Source of the DNA: SZUA-430 sp046153995
GTDB lineage: Bacteria; Pseudomonadota; Alphaproteobacteria; Micropepsales; Micropepsaceae
Direction of reading: 5' to 3'
Length of the DNA: 64,000 bases
Assembly (NCBI GenBank): GCA_046153995.1
Contig: JBJXEH010000049.1
Location: 1-64,000, forward strand
Made by a program: the position numbers and the translations under genes. The notes below the pieces were generated by a model. It saw only the letters and a program-made list of their open reading frames with translations, ran no database searches and was not told the DNA's origin. Shown here piece by piece: positions 25,379-33,664 of the stretch. How positions within the stretch are numbered: position 1 is the stretch's first letter; each line of letters opens with the position of its first letter.

Positions 25379-25394
25379 CATAATATGTATTATG
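25379..25394. promoter_or_regulatory. Perfect inverted repeat, possible operator
   Basis: CATAAT-ATGT-ATTATG, six-base arms, AT-rich within a GC-rich genome. It lies in the 200-base gap between mazG and the hypothetical gene ending at 25452, downstream of that gene's stop and upstream of mazG. It could sit in the mazG promoter, about 130 bases from its start. Confidence 0.3.
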
Positions 25395-25451
25395 AGCAAT
25401 TCGAAGTCTCTAGGCTTGGGAATCTGCGGTTTCCTGGTCACCCCAGTTTTC

Positions 25452-26096
25452 TCATTCCTCATCGACGGTTGCGGCTTCGAGTTCGGCTTGCACTGGCGTT
25501 TCATCGCGGCGCGCGATCTTGGCGAGCCATTCCTTGCTCCATTTGTTGTGCGTGATCTCGCGCAGTTGGCGCTGTGCCGTGTCGACACTTGGCTGCTTGC
25601 CTGACCCTACTCCGGCGGCCAGCGCGGCCGTGCCAACCGAGAAGCCTTTGAAGGCTTGGTACTCGCGGTGTTCGGACGAGCTCCAGCCCAGGATGCGCTG
25701 CTTCACGATCGATTGACGCAGCAGCTGCACGCCTTGGCGGAACAGGCCCAGCGTGCGGATGTCGGCGTCCGTCAGCGTCAGTTCGCTCGCGATGCGCAAC
25801 AGGATCGCCTCGACGTTCGCTTCGAGCGCGGCGGCGCGGCGCATGAGGTCCCAGAGCGTGGCGTCCTCAGTTTCGTGGTCGGCGTCGCGGAACGCGTAGT
25901 TGCACAGCTTCCAGAGCGCGAAGAACTCGCCGTAGAGCCGGTAGAACTCCGCGACGCTGGCCAGGCTGATTTCCCGGCGGCGCTGGCGCAGCGCCCATTC
26001 GGAGCTGAGTTTGTTGCCGACAAGCCAGGCGAGGCCAACCGCGACCACGGGGCCGATGAGCGCTTTGAGGATCTCAAACCCGATCGCGTCGAACAT
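25452..26096 (-). CDS. Hypothetical protein with one N-terminal membrane helix
   Basis: 214 residues. A hydrophobic helix near the N-terminus (ILKALIGPVVAVGLAWLVG) is followed by a long, charged, predicted helical cytoplasmic region with possible coiled coil (REISLASVAEFYRLYGEFFALWKL). I recognise no family. The start at 26096 was preferred over an upstream ATG because it puts the membrane helix first. It lies alone between mazG and the acyl-CoA dehydrogenase, all three on the same strand. Confidence 0.68.
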   Translation of the reverse strand: MFDAIGFEILKALIGPVVAVGLAWLVGNKLSSEWALRQRRREISLASVAEFYRLYGEFFALWKLCNYAFRDADHETEDATLWDLMRRAAALEANVEAILLRIASELTLTDADIRTLGLFRQGVQLLRQSIVKQRILGWSSSEHREYQAFKGFSVGTAALAAGVGSGKQPSVDTAQRQLREITHNKWSKEWLAKIARRDETPVQAELEAATVDEE

Positions 26097-26171
26097 GAAG
26101 ACGGCTCCTGGATGCACCGGCGCACACGAATCGCGCCGGAGCATGCAGGATGCCGCATCGGGTGATCGCGG

Positions 26172-27407
26172 CTAAAGCAAATCGCCGCCGCAGGCGCTGG
26201 CCGTGGTGCCGTGGGCTTTGTAGGCCTTGATCACGTTGCGGCCGGTCGTCCAGCGGTGCACTTCGTCAGGACCATCGACCAGGCGTTGGCTTCTGATGTG
26301 CGTGTACCAAGCCGCCAACGGCAAATCACGGCTGTAGCCGAGCGCGCCGTGAAGCTGGATCGCCGTGTCGACGACGCGATGGACCATGTTCGCAAGGTAG
26401 ACTTTTGCGATGCCGTTTTCTTGGCGCAGGTCCATCTTGTGTTCGGCCTTGTAAGCTATGTGCATCAGCATGAGGCGTGCGATGTAAAGGTCGCTGGCGC
26501 AGTCGGCGAGCATGAACTGCACGGCTTGCCGATCCTCCAGTTTCTTGCCGAAGGTGGTGCGTTCGGTTACGTGCTTCACCGCCATGTCGAGCGCGCGTTG
26601 GGCCATGGAGACGTTGTGCATGCCGTGACGCAGTCGTCCGTACGCCAGTCGGTGCTGGCCCATTGCGAAGCCTTTGCCTTCGCCGCCGAGTAGGTTTTCG
26701 GCTGGCACTTCGAGGTCCGTTATCTCGATCTCCGCGTGACCACCGCCCAGGATGTGCGAGAGCGGACCTTCGAGCGCCATGGTCGGAATGTTGCGCTTGA
26801 TCTTGTAGCCGGGGTTCGGGAGTTCGACGAGGAACGTCGAGTATTGCTGATGGCGCGGGGCGTCAGGATCGGTCTTGGCCATGACAAGCGCGATGTCGGC
26901 GACGCTGGCGGCGCTCGAGAACCACTTTTCGCCGTTTAGCACATAGCGGTCATTGCCCTTCTTCTCGGCGCGCGTTTGCATGCCCGTCGCGTCGGCGCCG
27001 GCGGCCTTTTCCGTCATCGAGTAGCAAATGCGTTTTTCGCCGTTCAGCAGGGGTTTGAGGAACTTCTCTTTCTGGTGCGGCGTGCCGTGTTCCAGCAGCG
27101 TGAGCATCGTGGCGTCGTCAGGGCCTTGCGTGTTCATCGACAGCGCGCCGAGGTAGCTCTCGCCGAGTTCCATCTGGACCAGCGCGTTCGCGAGTGGGCC
27201 GAGGCCCATGCCGCCGTGTTCCTTCGGGATGAACGGACACCAGAGCCCTTGTGCGCGTGCCTTCTTGCGAAGTTCGCCCAGGACTTGTTTGTAATCTTCA
27301 CCGTCGATGAGGCGCTTCTCGGCGGGCACGCATTCGTCTTGCACCCATTTGCGGATGCGCTCGCGGATTGCTTTGGCTTCGGCAGGGATTTGGAAGTCGA
27401 TCGCCAT
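26172..27407 (-). CDS. Acyl-CoA dehydrogenase family protein
   Basis: 411 residues, FAD-dependent alpha,beta-dehydrogenation of an acyl-CoA. CYSMTEKAAGADATG, EKWFSSAASVADIALVMAKTD and the late LHGALGYSRDLPLAAWYTHIRS are ACAD-fold signatures. VDGPDEVHR, close to the end, holds the likely catalytic glutamate and resembles the ACAD10/ACAD11 branch. Specificity is unknown. AAGGAGA precedes the ATG. No beta-oxidation partner is adjacent. Confidence 0.92.
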   Translation of the reverse strand: MAIDFQIPAEAKAIRERIRKWVQDECVPAEKRLIDGEDYKQVLGELRKKARAQGLWCPFIPKEHGGMGLGPLANALVQMELGESYLGALSMNTQGPDDATMLTLLEHGTPHQKEKFLKPLLNGEKRICYSMTEKAAGADATGMQTRAEKKGNDRYVLNGEKWFSSAASVADIALVMAKTDPDAPRHQQYSTFLVELPNPGYKIKRNIPTMALEGPLSHILGGGHAEIEITDLEVPAENLLGGEGKGFAMGQHRLAYGRLRHGMHNVSMAQRALDMAVKHVTERTTFGKKLEDRQAVQFMLADCASDLYIARLMLMHIAYKAEHKMDLRQENGIAKVYLANMVHRVVDTAIQLHGALGYSRDLPLAAWYTHIRSQRLVDGPDEVHRWTTGRNVIKAYKAHGTTASACGGDLL

Positions 27408-27552
27408 GGGTTCTGTCTCCTTATAGGAATAACGGTCAAGCGACCCTAGCACGCGCCTTCGAAAAGCCAGGTCCCTCCCCTTCCCCGGCGCGGCCGATTT
27501 ACCCTGCGTCAACGGATGGCGGCGATGGGGCCAAACGGATAAGCTTGGCGGC

Positions 27553-27831
27553 ATGTCCGCGATCCCATCAAAGCCGATGACAGTTGGCACGCTCGTCGAG
27601 CGCGCGCGGGGCGTCAACCTCAAGTGCAGTTGCGGGCATAAGACCGCGCTGCTACCGGAGCAGCTCGCGAAGATGGCGCATCCGGCGACGAAGTTGCTCG
27701 ACTTCAAACGGCGGTTCCGCTGTTCGATGTGCGGACGTAGCGGCGCGTCGGATGAGGTCCGGATGACGACGTTTGCGCTGACGGCGGCGCTGGGCGAGCG
27801 TGCAGCGCAGCGGCCTCGCGTGCCGCACTAG
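27553..27831 (+). CDS. Small zinc-ribbon-like protein
   Basis: 92 residues. Two cysteine pairs, CSC-G-H near residue 25 and C-S-M-C near residue 57, can form one zinc site; between them is a basic stretch (KLLDFKRRFR). Function unknown. The start could also be an ATG at 27577. Its 3' end overlaps the convergent YkgJ-like gene by four bases. Confidence 0.65.
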   Translation: MSAIPSKPMTVGTLVERARGVNLKCSCGHKTALLPEQLAKMAHPATKLLDFKRRFRCSMCGRSGASDEVRMTTFALTAALGERAAQRPRVPH

Positions 27832-28355
27832 GCCGTGCCGACACCCAACCGCTCGCGCCACAGGCGCACCTCGTCCGCGAGCTCCGGCGGTGGCGTGGCC
27901 GGTCGCAGGATTGCATCGCGTAGCGCCGGATAAGGGTGCAGCAAGCGGCGCTCCTGCTGGAAGCTGAGCCACACGGGCAGGTCGCCGCGTTCGATGAACG
28001 TTTGCAACGCGGCGCGGGCGGCGGGGCTGTCCAGGTCGGCGAGCCCGTTGACGGCGCGCGCGATCACAAACTGTTTCTCGAATGGGTTTTGCGGTGGGTT
28101 CACGGACTCAATCGAGAAGATCACGCCGATCCGATCGGGCCTGAGGTCGTCCGGCATCGTGCCCACGCGCCGCCAAAGGCAGAAGAATGTCTGGCAAGGC
28201 GCGGGCCGCGTCTCATAGATGCTGCAGCCACCGCCCGAGCAATTCGGGCACAAAACGCCTGCAGGCTTGCGCAGTGCGGGAACGTCTATCTTCAGCGCCT
28301 TGCAGCACGCGGTGCAGCCGCCGCATTCGCGTCCTGGCGCTAGTTCCGCCGTCAT
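27828..28355 (-). CDS. YkgJ-like cysteine-cluster protein
   Basis: 175 residues. CGGCTACCK, LCPNC, GGCSIY and PAPCQTFFCLW give the CxxCxxCC...C...C spacing of the zinc/iron chelating YkgJ family. The rest is helical with no motif. I took the start at 28355 because GGAG lies seven bases upstream; a further ATG at 28370 has no such site. Biochemical role unknown. Confidence 0.82.
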   Translation of the reverse strand: MTAELAPGRECGGCTACCKALKIDVPALRKPAGVLCPNCSGGGCSIYETRPAPCQTFFCLWRRVGTMPDDLRPDRIGVIFSIESVNPPQNPFEKQFVIARAVNGLADLDSPAARAALQTFIERGDLPVWLSFQQERRLLHPYPALRDAILRPATPPPELADEVRLWRERLGVGTA

Positions 28356-28494
28356 TGGCAATCTCCGCATCGCATTTGGCGCAACAGTATCGGGCCAGGC
28401 TGTTCCGATTCAACGGTGAAGACGTGGTTTGGTGTATCGACGGGCCGGGGCTTTGCGTGCTGACATCGGGCTTGCCGAAGTGCGCCGGGGGACG

Positions 28495-29238
28495 ATGCTT
28501 GAACTTTTGATGCCGCTGATGACGCCAACGACGGCGGTTGCGGCCGCGCTGGTCGCCTTCGCCGGTGTGTTGCGCGGGTTTTCGGGATTCGGATCGGCGA
28601 TGGTTCTGGCGCCGTCGTTGGCCGCGCTCTACCCGCTGACCGAGGCGGTGCCGCTTGTGATCCTGCTTGAGGTGGCGCTGTCGTTTCAGTTGCTTCCGGG
28701 CGCCATGCGGCTTGTCGTGTGGCGTGAGATCGGCGTCATGTCGGCGGCGGCTCTGCCAGGTCTTGCGGCCGGTGCGTGGCTGCTGACGACGGTGCCCGGT
28801 CAGACGCTGCGGATCGGGGTTTCGCTGCTGATCGTTTTGTTCCTGGTCTTGATCGCATTTCAAGTCAGACGGCATGGGCCCAAGACTGCAGCGGGCCTTG
28901 GGGCAGCCGGGGTGCTGTCGGGCGTCGCGAACGGTGCGTCGGGCGTCGGCGGGCCGCCGATCGTTCTCTACTACCTGGCCGGCGACGACGGTTCGGCTGC
29001 GGTGCGCGCGACGGTGATCTGCTATTTCTTCGTTATCGACGTCGCGTCGGCGGCCATCTTCGGCGTGCAAGGATTATTGACGCGTGACGTGCTGTTGCTC
29101 ACGCTGGTCTGCGCACCGGCGGCGGTCGCGGGTGTTTGGCTCGGCAGCCGGTGGTTCGACGGTGCGTCCGAGCAACTCTACCGCCGCGTGGCTTACGGCA
29201 TCATCGCGGCGGCAGCTTTGGTGGGGCCGTTTGTTTGA
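28495..29238 (+). CDS. TauE/SafE (TSUP) family anion permease
   Basis: 247 residues with eight membrane helices. FAGVLRGFSGFGSAMVLAP in the first half and GVLSGVANGASGVGGPPIVLYYLAG in the second are the duplicated glycine-rich TauE/SafE motifs. Members export sulfite, sulfonates or sulfoacetate. The substrate is not evident here as no sulfur gene is adjacent. The ATG at 28495 has GGGG upstream; an earlier in-frame ATG at 28429 adds 22 non-conserved residues. Confidence 0.9.
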   Translation: MLELLMPLMTPTTAVAAALVAFAGVLRGFSGFGSAMVLAPSLAALYPLTEAVPLVILLEVALSFQLLPGAMRLVVWREIGVMSAAALPGLAAGAWLLTTVPGQTLRIGVSLLIVLFLVLIAFQVRRHGPKTAAGLGAAGVLSGVANGASGVGGPPIVLYYLAGDDGSAAVRATVICYFFVIDVASAAIFGVQGLLTRDVLLLTLVCAPAAVAGVWLGSRWFDGASEQLYRRVAYGIIAAAALVGPFV

Positions 29239-29239
29239 A

Positions 29240-29827
29240 CTAAGTCAGCACGAAGTCGATGTCGACGATCACGTTCTGGCGGATGACGTTGGACGGTTTG
29301 TAGCGCCAGCCCTGCACCGCACGAACCGCTTCCGCCTCGAAGTAACCGTTCGGCCGTGCGCCGATGACGCGAACGTCGCGCACGCTGCCGTCCGGCATTA
29401 TAGTGATCGTTAGACGCACCTTGCCCTCGACTTGGCGGTCTTGGGCGATACGTGGATAGCGTGGCAAGCCCTGGACGATAGGAAGCTCTTCGATCGGCTG
29501 GTTAAGCACGAGCGTGCCGGCGTTCGCCGTCGAAACCGCCGGCGGCTGCGGCTGCAATCGAAGCGGTTCCACCGTTGGTGTCACCGGTTGAGCGGTGGGC
29601 TGGCGCGGCCGGATGCGCGGTTCAAGCCTCTCGGGTTCGATGATCACCGGAGGCTTCGGCGGCAAAACGACTGTTTCAAACGTAGGCGGCTCGTAGGTCG
29701 AAGGTGTCGGCATCGGCACGATGTTGAACGCCACGATCGCGTAGTAGAGCACAAGCGCGTGCACGATTATCGACAGCACGATGACTTGCGGCGTCCAGAT
29801 GCGCGGGCGTGTCTGAGCAATGTTCAT
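29240..29827 (-). CDS. tonB: Energy transducer TonB (second copy)
   Basis: 195 residues. One N-terminal membrane helix (VIVLSIIVHALVLYYAIV) with the usual histidine, a proline-rich periplasmic stretch, then a TonB C-terminal domain: YPRIAQDRQVEGKVRLTITIMPDG and AVRAVQGWRYKPS. It transmits proton-motive force to outer membrane receptors. Last gene of the exbB-exbD-tonB-exbD-tonB cassette. A long stem terminator lies upstream of it, between it and exbD2, so it may be transcribed partly on its own. GGAGAG precedes the ATG. Confidence 0.9.
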   Translation of the reverse strand: MNIAQTRPRIWTPQVIVLSIIVHALVLYYAIVAFNIVPMPTPSTYEPPTFETVVLPPKPPVIIEPERLEPRIRPRQPTAQPVTPTVEPLRLQPQPPAVSTANAGTLVLNQPIEELPIVQGLPRYPRIAQDRQVEGKVRLTITIMPDGSVRDVRVIGARPNGYFEAEAVRAVQGWRYKPSNVIRQNVIVDIDFVLT

Positions 29828-29945
29828 GTAGGCTCTCCGGCTACGGTTATTTCCGTACGCCAGATTAGTCACGGGCGACAGATTCGAACAAGAGCGGGGT
29901 CTGCGGCGAAGTTGTCAGCCGGTCTGCCCGGACACCGAAACAAAA

Positions 29946-29969
29946 AAGAGGCCGGAATTCCGGCCTCTT
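29946..29969 (-). terminator. 24-base palindrome terminator between exbD2 and tonB2
   Basis: AAGAGGCCGG-AATTCCGGCCTCTT is perfectly self-complementary (about ten pairs with an AATT loop). Read on the reverse strand it runs into TTTTTTG. It ends the exbB-exbD-tonB-exbD transcript 28 bases after exbD2, before the second tonB. Confidence 0.85.
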
Positions 29970-29997
29970 CAACGGCAATTGCGGTATCGGCCGCCCC

Positions 29998-30453
29998 TCA
30001 GTCGACGACGTCTTCGGCGACGAGGGCCTTGTTCTTGTAGCCATCCTGGTCGATGGCATCCATCAGCCGCATCACGTCGGCGTAGATCACCTTCTGGTCG
30101 GCGCGGATGAATATCTTGCGTTCCTTGTCGCCGCCGGTCTTCTCGGTGACCGCGGCTGACAGCGTCGCAAACGTCGCCTCGATCTCGCCAGTGCTCTGCG
30201 TGCCGACGTTGATCGTTCCTGTGTCTTGCAAGCTGACGAAAATCGGCTCGACCGGGTCGACAATCTGCTGGTTCGGGTCGGGCGGCGGCAGGTCGAGCGG
30301 AATGCTGATCGTCGCCAGCGGCGCCGAGACCATGAAGATGATGAGCAGCACGAGCATGACGTCGACGAACGGCGTCACGTTGATTTCGGCGTTATCGCCG
30401 TAGCGGCCTCTTTTTCCGCCTGCGCTTTCGCCGGTTCCGACTGTGCCAGCCAT
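29998..30453 (-). CDS. exbD: ExbD/TolR family proton channel subunit (copy 2)
   Basis: 151 residues. A single membrane helix with the essential aspartate in INVTPFVDVMLVLLIIFMV is followed by a periplasmic domain ending RKIFIRADQKVIYADVMRLMD. It pairs with ExbB to energise TonB. It follows tonB1 by 17 bases. It is longer than copy one, with a PPPDPNQQ insertion after the helix, so the two are paralogues rather than a recent duplicate. Confidence 0.93.
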   Translation of the reverse strand: MAGTVGTGESAGGKRGRYGDNAEINVTPFVDVMLVLLIIFMVSAPLATISIPLDLPPPDPNQQIVDPVEPIFVSLQDTGTINVGTQSTGEIEATFATLSAAVTEKTGGDKERKIFIRADQKVIYADVMRLMDAIDQDGYKNKALVAEDVVD

Positions 30454-30470
30454 GTCTCAGTCTCCTCGGC

Positions 30471-31046
30471 TCACTGCAACTTAAACTCGACTTCGACCGT
30501 CGCCGTGATCGTGCGGCCCGCGGCTCTGTAACGCCAGCGTTTCACCGCCGCGAGCGCCGCAGCTTCGAAGTATCCGGAAGGCTTCGCCGATACGACCACA
30601 GCATCGCCGACCGAACCGTCGGGGTTGATCGTGATCTGGATACGTACAACGCCTTCTTTTTCCGCCTCAAGCGCGCGTTGCGGGTAGCGCGGCGGTGGCT
30701 TCGAGACCGGGCTGTCGATTACTTGCTTGTCCGACAGGATCGTTGTCGCATCCGACGTGCTCTCGGCCGGCGGCTGCGGCTTCAGCGGCACCGGCGGCAC
30801 CTTCACCTGGACTGGCGGCGTGGGCACGGGGCGCGGGCGGAAGCGCGGCTTGTCCTGAACCACCTGCTCGGGCGGCGGCGGAGGGGGTGGTGGAGGTGGC
30901 GGCGGAGGCGCCACGGCCAACACCTGCTCTTCGGGTTCCTCCAGAATGTTGGGCACGATGCCCCACGTCACGGCGACGTAGTAGAGCAGCCCTATATGGA
31001 AGAGCACGGAGGCGATAATCGTGATGTAAACCGTGCGCCTATCCAT
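30471..31046 (-). CDS. tonB: Energy transducer TonB (first copy)
   Basis: 191 residues. The N-terminal helix is YITIIASVLFHIGLLYYVAV. A run of 13 prolines, then an EQ and a long PxPxP stretch, spans the periplasm. The C-terminal domain has PPRYPQRALEAEKEGVVRIQITINPDGS and VKRWRYRAAG. Placed between the two exbD genes, 29 bases after exbD1. The exceptionally pure polyproline run is coded by CCG/CCT-type codons on the reverse strand. Confidence 0.94.
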   Translation of the reverse strand: MDRRTVYITIIASVLFHIGLLYYVAVTWGIVPNILEEPEEQVLAVAPPPPPPPPPPPPPEQVVQDKPRFRPRPVPTPPVQVKVPPVPLKPQPPAESTSDATTILSDKQVIDSPVSKPPPRYPQRALEAEKEGVVRIQITINPDGSVGDAVVVSAKPSGYFEAAALAAVKRWRYRAAGRTITATVEVEFKLQ

Positions 31047-31075
31047 GGCGGTCCATTACCCGATCTCTTGCACCA

Positions 31076-31477
31076 CTAACCGGCAGGCCGATCTTCGGCC
31101 ACCAAGGCAATCTGAAAGAAGCCGGTGTCCTGGATCACGTTCATCACCCGCATCACTTCTTTGTACTGAACCGTCTTGTCCGCGCGGATGAAGATGCGCC
31201 GGTTGTAGTTGTTGCCAGAGGCGGAAACGAGGCGCGCCGAGAACTCACCGTAGTTCACCTCGACGTCGCCGATAAAGACTTTGCCGTTCTTCTGCAACGA
31301 TACGTAGACCGGATCTTTCACCTTCGCGGGCTTCGACGTGGAGGGCGGCAGTTCGACTTTGACGTTCACGCTGGCGAGCGGTGCCGCCACCATGAAGATG
31401 ATCAGCAGCACCAACATGACGTCCACGAAGGGCGTCACGTTGATTTGGCTGTTGTCGTCGTACCGCTTCCCCGCCAT
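31076..31477 (-). CDS. exbD: ExbD/TolR family proton channel subunit (copy 1)
   Basis: 133 residues, the usual size. The membrane helix INVTPFVDVMLVLLIIFMVAAPL carries the essential aspartate. The periplasmic part ends NRRIFIRADKTVQYKEVMRVMN, as in other ExbD. It follows exbB by six bases, so the two should be translated together and form the ExbB-ExbD motor. Confidence 0.95.
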   Translation of the reverse strand: MAGKRYDDNSQINVTPFVDVMLVLLIIFMVAAPLASVNVKVELPPSTSKPAKVKDPVYVSLQKNGKVFIGDVEVNYGEFSARLVSASGNNYNRRIFIRADKTVQYKEVMRVMNVIQDTGFFQIALVAEDRPAG

Positions 31478-31483
31478 GAGCGC

Positions 31484-32410
31484 CTACTCGAATTCGCGAG
31501 CGACGCGGATCGACACTTCGTTGGCGAAGTTGTCCATACGCGTTTGGTACGAGCCGATACGGCGGGCGAACATGTTGTAGAAGATAACCGCAGGTACGGC
31601 GGCGAAGAGGCCGATGCCAGTTGCGAACAGCGCTTCGGCAATACCGGGCGCAACGACCGCGAGGTTCGTGGTCTGCGTTTCGGCGATGCCGATAAACGAG
31701 TTCATGATGCCCCAAACGGTTCCGAACAGACCAACGAAGGCCGCAATCGAGCCAACGGTCGCGAAGATGCCCATGCCCGACGAAAGTTCTTCGCCGGCTT
31801 CGGCTTGCACGATCGCCATACGCTGGGCCACGCGGCCGGACACGCCGCCCTTTTTGCCAGCGCCGATTTCTTCGGCGGCGACAATGAGCATTTTGGCGAG
31901 ATAGTTGTTCTTGAAATTTCGCGAGGCGGCCTTCGCCGCGTCTTGCAGCGAACCGGCGCTGCGGAACGCACTCAAGAAGCGGTTCGTCGTTCCGTTCAGC
32001 CCCGAGAAAAACGACAGCTTCGAGATCATGATCGCCCAAGTGACAACCGACCACAACAGCAACAGCACCATCACGACCTGCACGACGATGGACGCATCAA
32101 GGAACATTTTGATCGGCGTGATCGAAGGACCCTTTGGTTCTTCAACCGCGGGCACGGCTTCGGCCGGGGCGGCTGCGGCGGGATCCGTCGCCGGTGCGAT
32201 AGGCAAACCATCCGGCCCGATAGCGGGTGGTGCTGGTTCGCCGACTGGGGCGGCCGCGGGGTCCGTCGCCGGGGCGCCTGGCTGCGTCGCGGGTGCGGCA
32301 CCAGGTGCTGGTTGAGTTGGAGCCGGCGCCGGCTGCGCCATCGCTACGGACACCATCATCGTGAGCCCGAGCATCAATCCTGCCGCGGCAGCAACGCGCG
32401 CGATCGTCAT
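31484..32410 (-). CDS. exbB: ExbB/MotA-TolQ family proton channel, with long Pro/Ala periplasmic extension
   Basis: 308 residues. A signal peptide (ending AMAQP) precedes about 75 residues rich in Ala, Pro and Thr, a feature of the exported-N-terminus ExbB type. Three membrane helices follow, with the family core GIFATVGSIAAFVGLFGTVWGIMNSF and APGIAEALFATGIGLFAAVPAVIFYN. I chose the ATG at 32410, preceded by AGGGG, because it gives a proper signal peptide. First gene of the TonB cassette. A structured leader lies upstream (32593-32634). Confidence 0.93.
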   Translation of the reverse strand: MTIARVAAAAGLMLGLTMMVSVAMAQPAPAPTQPAPGAAPATQPGAPATDPAAAPVGEPAPPAIGPDGLPIAPATDPAAAAPAEAVPAVEEPKGPSITPIKMFLDASIVVQVVMVLLLLWSVVTWAIMISKLSFFSGLNGTTNRFLSAFRSAGSLQDAAKAASRNFKNNYLAKMLIVAAEEIGAGKKGGVSGRVAQRMAIVQAEAGEELSSGMGIFATVGSIAAFVGLFGTVWGIMNSFIGIAETQTTNLAVVAPGIAEALFATGIGLFAAVPAVIFYNMFARRIGSYQTRMDNFANEVSIRVAREFE

Positions 32411-32857
32411 CCCATTACCCCTGTTGACTGTTACACGTCCCATAACCACTTGCCTTCCGTCGACGAAGTCCATTGGCGTTCGACTCATACCACAACGCAC
32501 AACAAACACAGCGGCTGCACGCCGCTTCATGCTTAACACCTAGATTTCGACCGAGAGTAATCCCCGCGCCCGCAACCGTTGCGATGTTGTTGGAGATAAT
32601 AAGCGCAGTCCGAACTGGACTAGCCTGTTATCTCGAACAGGTCGCGCCATACGGCTCGACTGCCCGATGATCCCCTGCCCAAAACCCACAAAGAACTTTC
32701 GCGCCAGAATACTGGCGCAACCCCAAGGTGCGTTATCTCAAAGAATCAGAGCACAGGCAAACTGAAAAACGACACACTGTCCCTCAAGGTAAAGGCGATG
32801 GGGCGGGCTTTCCCCTTGGGATTGCAGGCGCCTGGTTCGGTAAACGCCGCGGGCGTG
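32411..32857. other. 447-base intergenic region upstream of exbB
   Basis: No gene seen. It contains the likely exbB promoter and a stem structure at 32593-32634, and a small perfect hairpin GCGCCAG-AATA-CTGGCGC at 32701-32718 without a T-run. TTATCTC occurs at 32628 and again at 32733. Confidence 0.6.
32593..32634. promoter_or_regulatory. Two-part stem-loop in the exbB leader
   Basis: GAGATAA pairs with TTATCTC (seven bases) and, inside, AGTCC-GAACT-GGACT forms a second perfect stem, with an internal loop between. It lies about 183 bases before the exbB start, on either the transcribed leader or the promoter. It could be an operator or a 5'-UTR structure. Confidence 0.35.
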
Positions 32858-33664
32858 TCAGAGCGAGATCGTCATCCCGTCGAAAGCAGGCTCTACCCCG
32901 TCCGGCAAGGTGCGGCGCAAGGTTTGGTAGTCCAAGTCGGTGTGCAGGTTTGTGAGGATGGCGCGCTTCGGCCGCACCCGCTCGATCCAGCTTAGCGTCT
33001 TCTCGACATGCGCATGCGTCGGATGTGCCCGGTAGCGGAGCGCATCGACGATCCAACATTCGACACCGCTGAGAACTTCGAACGCGGCGTCGTCGAGTGA
33101 AACAACATCGGACGAGTACGCGAGCGGCCCGAAGCGGAAGCCTTGGCTGACCATCGTGCCGTGGTCCTGATCAAACGTTTGCACCCGAATTGCGTCGCCT
33201 GCGTCACCAATCGCGAACGAACGAAACGGCCGGTCGATCGTGTGATCTTCGATGATCGCCGGATAGCCGCCGCGCTCACCGTCTTTGAAGCAATATCCGA
33301 AGCGATGCTTCATCGCGCGCATCGCTTCGGGCGCGGCGTAGACATCGACGCGGCGCATAATGTTTTGCGCGATCATGCGCAAGTCGTCGAAGCCGTGCAG
33401 TTGGTCCGCGTGATCGTGGGTTATCAAGACAGCGTCGAGTTTGCTGATGTGTGCGCTTAACAACTGCTCGCGCATGTCGGGGCTTGTGTCGACCAGCAGG
33501 CGCGTCGCGCCACGCTCGACCAGGATGGAACAGCGGCGGCGGCGGTTTTTCGGCTCGTCAGGATCGCAAGCGCCCCACTCCCCTGCCCCGCCGGCACCTC
33601 CGAGGCGCGGTACGCCGCCAGACGAGCCGCAGCCCAAGATCGTGACTTTCAGGCCGGCGCTCAT
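32858..33664 (-). CDS. MBL-fold hydrolase, PhnP-like
   Basis: 268 residues. GCGSSGGVPRLGG at the N-terminus and the metal motif THDHADQLHG are typical of the PhnP-like phosphodiesterase branch. SILVERGATRLLVDTSPDMREQLL places the first strands, and DALRYRAHPTHAHVEK holds a later histidine. In many alphaproteobacteria this gene follows tatD at the end of the tmk-holB-tatD cluster, as here, overlapping it by four bases. No phn gene is nearby, so phosphonate breakdown is unlikely; a cyclic nucleotide or RNA phosphodiesterase role is possible. Confidence 0.9.
   Translation of the reverse strand: MSAGLKVTILGCGSSGGVPRLGGAGGAGEWGACDPDEPKNRRRRCSILVERGATRLLVDTSPDMREQLLSAHISKLDAVLITHDHADQLHGFDDLRMIAQNIMRRVDVYAAPEAMRAMKHRFGYCFKDGERGGYPAIIEDHTIDRPFRSFAIGDAGDAIRVQTFDQDHGTMVSQGFRFGPLAYSSDVVSLDDAAFEVLSGVECWIVDALRYRAHPTHAHVEKTLSWIERVRPKRAILTNLHTDLDYQTLRRTLPDGVEPAFDGMTISL

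Noticed and set aside
25392..25604. Possible 70-codon gene MSNSKSLGLG on the forward strand
   Set aside because: It starts in the gap but most of it is antisense to the hypothetical gene ending at 25452, and there is no ribosome binding site.
32858..33664. MBL gene as phosphonate-degrading phnP
   Set aside because: No phn genes nearby, and the position after tatD is the common conserved housekeeping locus.
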